Source of the DNA: Actinomycetospora chiangmaiensis DSM 45062 | GTDB taxonomy: Bacteria > Actinomycetota > Actinomycetes > Mycobacteriales > Pseudonocardiaceae | Assembly (NCBI RefSeq): GCF_000379625.1 | Contig: NZ_KB903218.1 | Coordinates: forward strand, 124,001-188,000 | Direction: 5' to 3' | Length of the DNA stretch: 64,000 nucleotides | Shown: positions 25,270 to 32,535 of the stretch, in pieces | Numbering within the stretch: the first letter of the stretch is position 1 | Layout of the letters: each line of letters opens with the position of its first letter | Position numbers and translations under genes: made by a program | The notes under the pieces: model-generated | The model's database searches: none | Told to the model about the DNA's origin: nothing | The model's input: the letters and a program-made list of their open reading frames with translations, nothing else

Positions 25270-26841
25270 TCAGACGGGGCTGACGAGGTGGTGGCGGCGC
25301 GGGGCCGAACGGGTCCAGCCGTCGGCGTGGCGCATCCGGACGGCGAGCTCGGTGCGGAGTCCCTCGCCGGGCACCACCGAGTCGACGACGAGGTCGGAGC
25401 CCATGCGCAGGAGGTTGATCTCGGCGCGGTGCTCCTCGACCCGGGCCGCGACGAACGCCTCGCGCTCGGTCTCGTCGGTGATGTCGGCGATCTTGCGGGC
25501 GTAGACGGCGTTGACCGACGCCTCCGGGCCCATCGCGCCGATGAACGCGCTGGGAAGGGCGATCGTGGCGCGCGGTTCGAAGCCGGGCGCGCACATCGCG
25601 TAGAACCCCGCCGCGTAGGCCTTGCGCAGGATCACCGAGAACTTCGGCACCTCGGCGGAGCTCATCGCGGCGATCAGCTTCGCGCCGTGCCGGATGATGC
25701 CCTGCCGCTCGACCGCCACGCCCACCATGAAGCCGGGGACGTCCTGCAGGAACACCAGCGGGACGTTGAAGGCGTCGCACCAGGAGATGAAGCGGGCGGC
25801 CTTGTCGGCGGAGTCGACGTGGATCGCACCCGAACGCACGCTCGGCTGGTTGGCGATCAACCCCACGACGCGGCCCTCGAGCCGCGCGAGCCCCACCACG
25901 ATCTCGGGCGCCCAGTCCGGCTTGATCTCGAAGAACGAGCCGGCGTCGACGACGCGGTCGATCACCTCGATCACGTCGTACCCGGTCACCGGGTCGGCGG
26001 GGATGACGCCCTCCCAGTCGTCCTTCTCCGGGGCCCGGGCCTCGACGACGGCGGGTCGCGCGGTCCAGTCCGACGGGAGGTAGGAGAACAGCAGCCGGGC
26101 CGCCGCGACGGCCTGCCAGTCCTCGTCGAACACCGAGTCGCCGCACCCGGAGACCTCGGCGTGCATGCGCGCGCCGCCCATCTCCTCCTCGGTGGTGCGC
26201 TCCCCGGTCACCTTCTCGGCCACCCGGGGGCTCGCGAGGAACATCGACGCGCGGCCCTCGACCATCCCGACCCAGTCGGTGAACGCCGGCATGTAGGCGC
26301 CGCCCGCCGCCGACGGCCCGTGCAGGCAGCAGATCTGGGGGACCCGCCCCGAGAGCGCGACCTGCAGCCGGAAGATGGCGCTCGCACCCCGGCGTCCGGG
26401 GAAGAACCCCATCTGCTCGGTGAGCCGGCCGCCCGCGGAGTCGACGAGGTAGAAGACCGGCAGCAGGTCCCGGTCGGCCCGCTCGAGGATGCGGATCTGC
26501 TTCTCGCAGGTCTGCTGCCCCCACGAGCCGGCCTTCACCCCGAAGTCGTGGGCGATCACCGCGACCGGCCGGCCGTCCACCGTGCCGACGCCGGTCACCA
26601 CGCCGTCGGCGGGCAGCGGGCCCGCGAGCAGGCCGTCCTCGACGAAGGAGTCCTCGTCGAGCAGCACCGCGAGGCGTTCCCGGGCGGTGAGGGTGCCCGG
26701 GTAGCGGCTGGTGTCGCCACCCCGGCGTGCCCGCTCGGCGGCCGCGAGGATGTCGTCCGCCGAGGGAGGTGCCGGCGCCCCAGGGGGGACGGGCGCCGAC
26801 ACCTCCCTCCCCGGACGGAGTCCGTTCGCCGTCCCCGTCAC
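25270..26841 (-). CDS. Acyl-CoA carboxylase, carboxyltransferase (beta) subunit
   Basis: This 523-residue protein carries both crotonase-like carboxyltransferase halves and moves CO2 from biotin to an acyl-CoA (methylcrotonyl-, propionyl- or acetyl-CoA type). YPGTLTARERLAVLLDEDSF, YLVDSAGGRLTEQ, GPSAAGGAYMPA and QDVPGFMVGVAVERQGI are standard. It most resembles methylcrotonyl-type AccD1 subunits by operon context (inference). No biotin carboxylase/carrier (alpha) gene is in the window, so the partner must be encoded elsewhere. GTG start overlaps the acyl-CoA dehydrogenase stop by 4 nt. Confidence 0.9.
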   Translation of the reverse strand: MTGTANGLRPGREVSAPVPPGAPAPPSADDILAAAERARRGGDTSRYPGTLTARERLAVLLDEDSFVEDGLLAGPLPADGVVTGVGTVDGRPVAVIAHDFGVKAGSWGQQTCEKQIRILERADRDLLPVFYLVDSAGGRLTEQMGFFPGRRGASAIFRLQVALSGRVPQICCLHGPSAAGGAYMPAFTDWVGMVEGRASMFLASPRVAEKVTGERTTEEEMGGARMHAEVSGCGDSVFDEDWQAVAAARLLFSYLPSDWTARPAVVEARAPEKDDWEGVIPADPVTGYDVIEVIDRVVDAGSFFEIKPDWAPEIVVGLARLEGRVVGLIANQPSVRSGAIHVDSADKAARFISWCDAFNVPLVFLQDVPGFMVGVAVERQGIIRHGAKLIAAMSSAEVPKFSVILRKAYAAGFYAMCAPGFEPRATIALPSAFIGAMGPEASVNAVYARKIADITDETEREAFVAARVEEHRAEINLLRMGSDLVVDSVVPGEGLRTELAVRMRHADGWTRSAPRRHHLVSPV

Positions 26842-27986
26842 GGGATGAGCCGCTTCGAGAGGATCTCCAGCTGGATCTCGTCGGTGCCGCCGCCGATGCG
26901 CAGGATCCGGACGTCGCGCTCGTGGCGCACGATCGGCGTCTCCTCGAGGTAGCCGGCGCCGCCGAAGAGCTGCAGCGCCTCGTCGACGACGTGGTCGGCG
27001 ACCTTCGCGGCGAAGTACTTGGCCGCCGCGACCGAGCGGCCGGCCTCGGGGTGGTCGCGGTCGAGGCGGTCAGCGGCCTGGTAGGTCAGCGCCCGGGCGG
27101 CCTCGAGCTCGATCTCCGCGGCGGCGATCCGGTGCCGGACGGTCTGGAGGTTGGTGAGCGGGGCGCCCGCGACCTCCCGGCCCTTCACGTACTCGATGAC
27201 CATGGTGAGCGCCTCGCTCGCGTGGCCCAGCCCCATCGCCGCGAGCACGACGCGCTCGAGCTGGAAGGCCGCCATGATCTGGTAGAAGCCGCGGTTCTCG
27301 GTGCCGAGGACGGCGTCCGCCGGGAGCTCGACGCCGTCGAGGACCACCTCGCGGGTGTCCGAGGAGTGCCAGCCGAGCTTGCGCAGCGGCTGCCCCACCG
27401 ACAGGCCCGGGGTGTCGGCGGGCACGACGAACGTGGTGATGCCGCGGTGGCCGGTGGCGTCGGTGCGGGCGCCGATCACCAGGACGTCCGCGATGCCGGC
27501 GTTCGTGATGTACATCTTGCGGCCGTCGAGCCGCCAGCCCGTCTCGGTGCGGGTGGCCTTCGTCGTGATGCCCGCGACGTCGGAGCCGGCGCCGGGCTCG
27601 GTGACGGCGATCGACGCGATCGCGGTCCCGGCGGCGATCCGCTCCACCCAGTCCTGCTGCTGGGCCGGGGTGCCGTAGCGGACCAGGTGGGGGCCCGCCA
27701 TGTAGGCGCTGACGAGCGCGCCGACGGCGATGCCGCCGCAGGCGCGGGAGAGCTCCTCGGCGAGGACGGTCACGGCGGTGTTCTCGCCGCCGTCGCCCGC
27801 CGACCCGCCGAACTCGGCCGGGGTCAGCAGGCCGAGGAGACCGGCCGCGCCCATCTCCTTCCACAGCCGCTCCGGCGGGTGGCCCTCGCGCTCGGACTCC
27901 GCGACGACGGGGCGCACCCGCTCGTCGGTGAAGCGACGGACCGTCGCCCGGAAGTCCTCGTGCACCTCGTCGAGCTCGAACGCCAC
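26838..27986 (-). CDS. Acyl-CoA dehydrogenase
   Basis: A 382-residue FAD flavoprotein that introduces the alpha,beta double bond of an acyl-CoA. It shows IAVTEPGAGSDVAGITTKATR (FAD/substrate region), KMYITNAG, then LQLFGGAGYLEETPIVRHERDVRILRI with the late-helix FAD contacts; the catalytic base region is RHERDVR-IGGGTDEIQ. Context suggests isovaleryl-CoA or another short branched acyl-CoA (inference). First gene of the operon; GTG 27986 has GGAGGAG 6 nt upstream, so the longer frame from 28049, which would run through the operator, is not used. Confidence 0.9.
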   Translation of the reverse strand: MAFELDEVHEDFRATVRRFTDERVRPVVAESEREGHPPERLWKEMGAAGLLGLLTPAEFGGSAGDGGENTAVTVLAEELSRACGGIAVGALVSAYMAGPHLVRYGTPAQQQDWVERIAAGTAIASIAVTEPGAGSDVAGITTKATRTETGWRLDGRKMYITNAGIADVLVIGARTDATGHRGITTFVVPADTPGLSVGQPLRKLGWHSSDTREVVLDGVELPADAVLGTENRGFYQIMAAFQLERVVLAAMGLGHASEALTMVIEYVKGREVAGAPLTNLQTVRHRIAAAEIELEAARALTYQAADRLDRDHPEAGRSVAAAKYFAAKVADHVVDEALQLFGGAGYLEETPIVRHERDVRILRIGGGTDEIQLEILSKRLIP

Positions 27987-28017
27987 GCTGCTCCTCCCGT
28001 TGCCCGATCGGTCTCGA

Positions 28018-28029
28018 CCGACCGGTCGG
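28018..28029. promoter_or_regulatory. TetR-type operator CCGACCGGTCGG
   Basis: A perfect 12-bp palindrome with a half-related CCGATCGG just beside it at 28004-28011. It lies immediately downstream of the -10 of the acyl-CoA operon and between that operon and the TetR gene, as expected for repressor binding. The ACCGACCGGTCGG type is common for TetR regulators of acyl-CoA catabolism. Confidence 0.75.
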
Positions 28030-28032
28030 GCG

Positions 28033-28062
28033 AAAGTAGGCCGGGTCACAGCCGGAGGTCAA
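28033..28062 (-). promoter_or_regulatory. Promoter of the acyl-CoA operon
   Basis: On the minus strand TTGACC (28057-28062) and TACTTT (28033-28038) are separated by 18 bp, a good primary-sigma-type promoter. The TetR-type palindrome starts 4 nt downstream of the -10 and would cover the start point. Confidence 0.65.
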
Positions 28063-28081
28063 CCGTCTAGGGTCGTCGGAC

Positions 28082-28678
28082 GTGACACCGCGAGCGAACG
28101 GCAGCCGCGCGGAGGAGCAGCGGCAGCGCATCCTCGCGGCGGCCGTCGGCGTGTTCAGCCGTCGCGGCTACCGGGCGACCTCGATGAACGACGTGGCCGC
28201 CGGGGTCGGGCTGTCCAAGCCGACGCTCTACCACTACGTCGCCACCAAGCAGGACCTGCTCGTGCAGATCTACGAGCAGGTCCTCGACGAGAGCCTCGCG
28301 TCGGCGCGCGCGATCGTCGCGTCGGCGCCGACCCCCCTCGACGCGGTGCGCGCCCTCATCGTGGAGCGGGTCGCCTACACCTGCGAGCACCGGGACCTGC
28401 TGAAGATCTGTTTCGAGGAGGAGTCGGAGCTCCCGCCCGAGCTCGCGCGCCCGATCCTCGAGCGGCGCCGCGCCTTCGAGGCCGTGGTGCTCGAGGCCGT
28501 CGAGGCGCACCTGGCGGCGAGCGGCGCCGAGCTCGCGATGTCGCCCAAGGTCTACGTCAACACCTGCCTCGGCGCCGCGAACTGGGCCTACAAGTGGTTC
28601 CACGCCGACGGTCCGCTGACTCCGCGGGCCCTGGGGCAGCAGGTCGCAGCGGTCCAGCTCGCGGTGCTCTCGGGTTGA
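28082..28678 (+). CDS. TetR-family transcriptional regulator
   Basis: The 198-residue protein has an N-terminal helix-turn-helix (QRILAAAVGVFSRRGYRATSMNDVAAGVGLSKPTLYHYVATKQ...) and a helical ligand domain of normal length. It is transcribed away from the acyl-CoA operon and probably represses it through the palindrome at 28018-28029, responding to an acyl-CoA (inference). TAGGGT at 28068-28073 lies 8 nt before the GTG, so the transcript is probably leaderless, and the divergent promoters overlap. Confidence 0.92.
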   Translation: MTPRANGSRAEEQRQRILAAAVGVFSRRGYRATSMNDVAAGVGLSKPTLYHYVATKQDLLVQIYEQVLDESLASARAIVASAPTPLDAVRALIVERVAYTCEHRDLLKICFEEESELPPELARPILERRRAFEAVVLEAVEAHLAASGAELAMSPKVYVNTCLGAANWAYKWFHADGPLTPRALGQQVAAVQLAVLSG

Positions 28679-28683
28679 CGACG

Positions 28684-28727
28684 GAGTGCGGCAATCTGCG
28701 TCACCACTGACGCACTGCGCCGCACTC
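28684..28727. repeat. Hairpin element, copy 1 flanking the DUF559 gene
   Basis: GAGTGCGGC (28684-28692) pairs with GCCGCACTC (28719-28727), and inside it TGCGTCA (28697-28703) with TGACGCA (28708-28714). A near-identical 44-bp element stands at 29696-29739. Confidence 0.7.
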
Positions 28728-28732
28728 GCCGA

Positions 28733-29638
28733 TCAGACGCGCGCGGCGAGGACCCGGCGTAGGCCGTCGACGAACACCTCGGGCGAGCCGGTCAATTCGT
28801 GCCAGTTGGTGCGGACGACGATCCACCCGGCGGCCATGAGGGCGTTCTGCCGCCGGGCGTCGCGGAGGAAGGCGCGCAGGTCGCGGTGGTAGGCCCAGCC
28901 GTCGATCTCGACGATGACCTTCTCGCGCCGGAACACCACGTCGGCCACCACCCGCCCGAACCCGGGGAGGTCCAGGTCGAGGTTCGCGGTCTAGCCCGTG
29001 ATGCCGTCGGCCGTCATGCAGCGGTGCGCGCGCCGTTCGGCCTCCGAGACCGCTCCCCCCGCGGCGAGGGTCAGGAGTCGCGTGACCACCGGGTTCCCTC
29101 GTCGTCGAGCGCGGCCCTCGTGCAGTCGCTCGAGGATCGGGAGCGCGACCGCCCCGCGCTGCAGCGCCGTGTCCATGACGCGCGCGCCCTCGACCAGACC
29201 CAGCGCGGCGGCCGTGTCGAGCACGGTGTGCGGGAGCGTGGTCACCCGGACACCGCGCTTCGTGTCGCTCGCCGCCCGCGGCACCACGCGCCGCACGATG
29301 CGGATGCCGGGTCGCGTCCGGTGCTGACGACGGGGCGGGACCGCGACGTCGACGACGTCCGGGCACCGGTCGGTCAGTCCGTGCCACCAGGCGGCGGCCG
29401 GACCGACGAGGACGGCGTCCCCGCCCAGGGAGAGCAGGGCGGCCCGGACGAGGACCGTCGGCGTCCGCCGGTGCGATCCGACCAGGTAGACCCGGTGCGC
29501 GAGCCGGGTCCACTCGCCGGCGGCCACCTTGCGGCGCACGGTCGTGTGGCTGTAGCCGCACGCGAGGGCCTGGTCCAGCCTGATGGCGCCGTCCTGGTCG
29601 CGCACGGTCCGGTGGAGACGCTTCTCGTCGAGGCTCAC
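28733..29638 (-). pseudogene. DUF559 (Vsr-like endonuclease fold) protein interrupted by an amber codon
   Basis: Two segments in the same frame are separated only by TAG at 28991-28993. The N-terminal part (LDQALACGYSHTTVRRKVAAGEWTRL, VYLVGS) looks like the winged-helix antitoxin-like domain common ahead of DUF559. The C-terminal part has ADVVFRREKVIVEIDGWAYHRD and AAGWIVVRTNWHEL, the metal-binding core of the Vsr/restriction-endonuclease fold. The stop falls just before the Asp of that core, so a truncated product would lack the nuclease site. A nonsense mutation, amber read-through or sequencing error are all possible. GTG 29638 is the first plausible start; the frame runs on to 29737 through a hairpin. 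Confidence 0.75.
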
Positions 29639-29695
29639 ACGGGTTCTGACGGTGCCCGGGCGCCCGCGGATCCATGGGATCTCCAGCTCGGGGCG

Positions 29696-29739
29696 GAGTG
29701 CGGCGGAATGCGTCACCGGCGACGCACTTCGCCGCACTC
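29696..29739. repeat. Hairpin element, copy 2 flanking the DUF559 gene
   Basis: GAGTGCGGCG (29696-29705) pairs with CGCCGCACTC (29730-29739), and inside it TGCGTC (29709-29714) with GACGCA (29721-29726). It lies upstream of the DUF559 start and matches the downstream copy at 28684-28727 closely. Confidence 0.7.
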
Positions 29740-29811
29740 GAGCACCCTGTCAGCCGAGATGAGCGGGCCCCGGACGGCGGATCGCGTGCGACCGGAGCAC
29801 GATCTCGGTTC

Positions 29812-31290
29812 GTGACGAGCCTCGGACGGCGGTTGGGTGTCGCCCTCGCAGCGGTGTCGGTGGTGGCGGGGTGCTCGACCGGCTCGCCGCCCGCGCCGGC
29901 CTCGGCGCCCGCGACCGTGGCGCCCTACCCCGCGCCGGAGGTGCCGGCCTCCGGGGCCGGACTGGTCCTGCCGCCCGTCGCCGGCGCGGCGCCCGCCACC
30001 GCGGCGCCGTCCGGCGGGGTGCGCCCGGGAGCGGACTGGACGACCTACCACGGGGACGCCGCGCGCGACGGCTACGTCGCGGCCGGTCCCGACCCGTCGT
30101 CGCCGGCCCTGGCCTGGCAGACCCCGCTGGACGGGAAGGTCTACGGGAGCCCGGTCGTCGTGGGTGGCGAGGTCGTCGCCGCGACCGAGGGCGGCTCGGT
30201 CTACGGCCTCGACGCGGTGAGCGGGGCGGTGCGGTGGCGGACCCACCTGGCCGATCCGCTGCCCCAGTCCGCGCTGCCCTGCGGGGACATCGACCCGATC
30301 GGCATCACCGGCTCGCCCGTGTTCGACCCGGCCACCGCCCAGGTCTTCGTCGCGACCACCGAGGCCGGCGTGCGCCACGAGCTCTACGCCGTCGACCCCG
30401 CGAACGGCGCCGTCCGGAGCCGCCGGGACGCCGACGTGCCCGGCGTCGACCCGGCCACCCACCTCCAGCGCGGCGCCCTCCTCGTGTCGCGCGGCACCGT
30501 CTACGTCCCGTACGGCGGCAACTACGGCGACTGCGGGCAGTACCGCGGGAGCGTCGTCGGGCTCCCGACGGCGGGCGGCGGAGCGGCCACGACCTTTGTC
30601 GTCCCGACCGGGCGCGAGGCCGGCATCTGGTCGGCCTCCGGTCCGGCGGGCCTGCCCAACGGCGACGTCGTCGTGACGACGGGCAACGGGGAGGCGACGT
30701 CCGGGGACTGGGACCACAGCGACTCGCTGCTGCGGCTCTCGTCGTCCCTGGCGCTCGTCGACGGGTTCGCGCCCGTCGACTGGGCGCAGGAGAACTCGGT
30801 CGACGCCGACCTCGGCTCGACCGGCCCGGTGCTCCTGCCCGGCACCCACCTCGCGGTCACCGCCGGGAAGGGCGGCGGGGTGTTCCTTGTCGACCTGTCG
30901 GGGCTCGGCGGCGTCGGTGGGCAGAAGGCCGCGCTGCAGGGCTGCGAGTCCTACGGCGGCGGGGCCGCCGCGCCCGTGCAGGGCGGGGGAGCGGTCGCCT
31001 ACCTGCCGTGCAGCTCGGGCCTGCTGCAGGTGCGGGTCGGTCCCGACGGGGCGATGGCCGCCGGGTGGCGGGCGCCCGCCCAGGTGACCGGCTCCCCGGT
31101 GATCGTCGGCAGCACGGTGTGGTCGCTCCAGCAGGACGGCGCGCTGATCGGGCTCGACGCGGCGACGGGGACGCAGCGCGCGACGCTGTCGGTCGGGGAC
31201 GCGACCCGGTTCGCGACGCCGGCCGTGAGCGGCAACGCGCTGTTCCTGCCGACCTCGCGGGGCGTGTCGGCGGTCCGGCTGGCCCCGTGA
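29812..31290 (+). CDS. Lipoprotein with PQQ-like beta-propeller
   Basis: The 492-residue protein starts with a signal peptide ending in a lipobox (VSVVAGC), then a Pro/Ala-rich linker of about 60 residues and a PQQ/WD-like propeller. Repeats such as VYGSPVVVGGEVVAATEGGSVYGLDA and SGAVRWRT recur as QVTGSPVIVGSTVWSLQQDG and ALIGLDAATGTQRATL. It probably sits on the outer face of the membrane; no catalytic residues of quinoprotein dehydrogenases were recognised. GTG 29812 gives the shortest proper signal sequence; upstream residues of the frame do not look like protein. Paired Cys in YGDCGQYRG and elsewhere suggest disulfides. Confidence 0.82.
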   Translation: MTSLGRRLGVALAAVSVVAGCSTGSPPAPASAPATVAPYPAPEVPASGAGLVLPPVAGAAPATAAPSGGVRPGADWTTYHGDAARDGYVAAGPDPSSPALAWQTPLDGKVYGSPVVVGGEVVAATEGGSVYGLDAVSGAVRWRTHLADPLPQSALPCGDIDPIGITGSPVFDPATAQVFVATTEAGVRHELYAVDPANGAVRSRRDADVPGVDPATHLQRGALLVSRGTVYVPYGGNYGDCGQYRGSVVGLPTAGGGAATTFVVPTGREAGIWSASGPAGLPNGDVVVTTGNGEATSGDWDHSDSLLRLSSSLALVDGFAPVDWAQENSVDADLGSTGPVLLPGTHLAVTAGKGGGVFLVDLSGLGGVGGQKAALQGCESYGGGAAAPVQGGGAVAYLPCSSGLLQVRVGPDGAMAAGWRAPAQVTGSPVIVGSTVWSLQQDGALIGLDAATGTQRATLSVGDATRFATPAVSGNALFLPTSRGVSAVRLAP

Positions 31291-31383
31291 TCCGTCGTCG
31301 GACGTTCTCCTGACGAGGACCGGAGCTGACCGCCTCCCTCGCTACGGTTCTCCCACCCAGCAACGATCCGGGAGGAACCGGCC

Positions 31384-31938
31384 ATGAGCACCGACCCGAG
31401 CACCCTGACCGGCGAGCGGCGCGACCTCGTCGAGACCCTGCAGATGCACCGTGCGCTCTTCCTGCGGACGCTGGAGGGGCTCACCGAGGAGCAGGCGAGG
31501 ACCCGGACGACGTTCTCGCTGCTCAACCTCGCCGGGCTGGTGAAGCACGTCGCGCAGACCGAGGCGGGCTGGCTGGAGTTCGCGAAGCGCGGCCCGTCGG
31601 CGATGCCGATGGAGTGGCCGGACGTCGACATGACCGACCCGGTGATCCAGGAGCGGATCGCGTCCGGCGACATGCGCCACGACGAGTTCAACCTGCTCGG
31701 CGACGAGACGCTCGACGGGATGCTGGCGTACTACGCGAAGGTCGCGGACGAGACCGACGCCTACGTCGCGACGGCCGACCTCGACGTCTCGTGGCCGCTC
31801 CCGGAGGCGCCGTGGTTCACGCCGGGCGCCACGCGGTCGGTGCGCCGGGTGGCGATGCACGTCGTCGCCGAGACCGCGCAGCACGCCGGGCACGCCGACT
31901 TCCTGCGCGAGGCGATCGACGGGGCGCGGACGATGTGA
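31384..31938 (+). CDS. DinB-family protein
   Basis: A 184-residue four-helix-bundle protein of the DinB/YfiT-like superfamily, often metal-dependent thiol transferases or hydrolases. The start ERRDLVETLQMHRALFLRTLEGLTEEQ and NLAGLVKHVAQTEAGWLEFA are typical, as is the C-terminal RRVAMHVVAETAQHAGHADFLREAID. The three expected metal His are present (in VKHVAQ, HVVAETAQHAGH). ATG with GGGAGGA at good spacing; TACGGT further upstream is a possible -10. It is bounded downstream by a 22-bp hairpin. Confidence 0.9.
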   Translation: MSTDPSTLTGERRDLVETLQMHRALFLRTLEGLTEEQARTRTTFSLLNLAGLVKHVAQTEAGWLEFAKRGPSAMPMEWPDVDMTDPVIQERIASGDMRHDEFNLLGDETLDGMLAYYAKVADETDAYVATADLDVSWPLPEAPWFTPGATRSVRRVAMHVVAETAQHAGHADFLREAIDGARTM

Positions 31939-31939
31939 A

Positions 31940-31994
31940 CCTGACGAACGGGTCGTTCGTGCACACAGGTGCCACGAACGACTCGTTCGTCAGG
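31940..31994. terminator. 22-bp near-perfect gene-end hairpin
   Basis: 31940-31961 (CCTGACGAACGGGTCGTTCG...) pairs with 31973-31994, with one mismatch and an 11-nt loop. It separates the convergent DinB and GNAT genes and ends next to the GNAT stop. Confidence 0.75.
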
Positions 31995-31995
31995 A

Positions 31996-32445
31996 TCAGG
32001 ACGACGGGGTGACAGCCCGGTCGGTCACCCGCACCCGACGGCGGAGCTCCCCGGTCTCGCGGGAGTCGAAGCCCTGCGCGGCGAGCCAGGCCTGCACGCC
32101 CTCGCGGTCGGGGTGGTTCTCGGGCACGACGTTGTAGACGTAGTTCAGCGAGCGGGCGGCCGCCTCGTCGGCGAGCCGGTTCATCGCCCAGGACCCCACG
32201 CCGTGCCCGCGGAACGCCGGGACCACGGCGACGAGCACCTCGGCGTCGCCCCACGTGTCGTCGAGCCGGCCGAACGCGGTGGTCTCGCCGTCAGCCGTCG
32301 AGACCCGCCACCACGCGTCGCCCAGGGCGTCGCCGTCCGCCGGCGATCCGAGCCCGTGCAGGCCCGGGCCGGCGGGGGAGAAGGCGTCGGCCTTCGCGGC
32401 GTCCCACACCGGCGTCGGCTCCGCGGTCCACGTCCAGTCGGTCAC
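31996..32445 (-). CDS. GNAT-family N-acetyltransferase
   Basis: The 149-residue protein has the acetyl-CoA-binding region VLVAVVPAFRGHGVGSWAMNRLADEAAARS (Q/R-x-x-G-x-G/A motif as RGHGVG) and YNVVPENHPDREGVQAWLAAQGFDSR, typical of GNAT acetyltransferases. GTG 32445 follows GGAGG at about 8 nt. The very long upstream extension of this frame is antisense to boxC and is not coding. The substrate is unknown. Confidence 0.85.
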   Translation of the reverse strand: MTDWTWTAEPTPVWDAAKADAFSPAGPGLHGLGSPADGDALGDAWWRVSTADGETTAFGRLDDTWGDAEVLVAVVPAFRGHGVGSWAMNRLADEAAARSLNYVYNVVPENHPDREGVQAWLAAQGFDSRETGELRRRVRVTDRAVTPSS

Positions 32446-32499
32446 CCTCGACCACCTCCATGAATGTCTACGGGTCTTCCCCACTGCGTCACAGCGTCG

Positions 32500-32505
32500 T
32501 AGAAT
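32500..32505 (+). promoter_or_regulatory. -10 box TAGAAT upstream of boxC
   Basis: TAGAAT at 31 nt before the boxC GTG. The -35 region is not well conserved (TTCCCC-like), so the promoter may need an activator. Confidence 0.4.
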
Positions 32506-32535
32506 GTGGGCCGGACGACAAGGGGAGGTCCCACG

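Noticed and set aside
28018-28029. CCGACCGGTCGG as a transcription terminator stem
   Set aside because: It has no loop or T-tract and lies between divergent genes over a promoter, which fits an operator.
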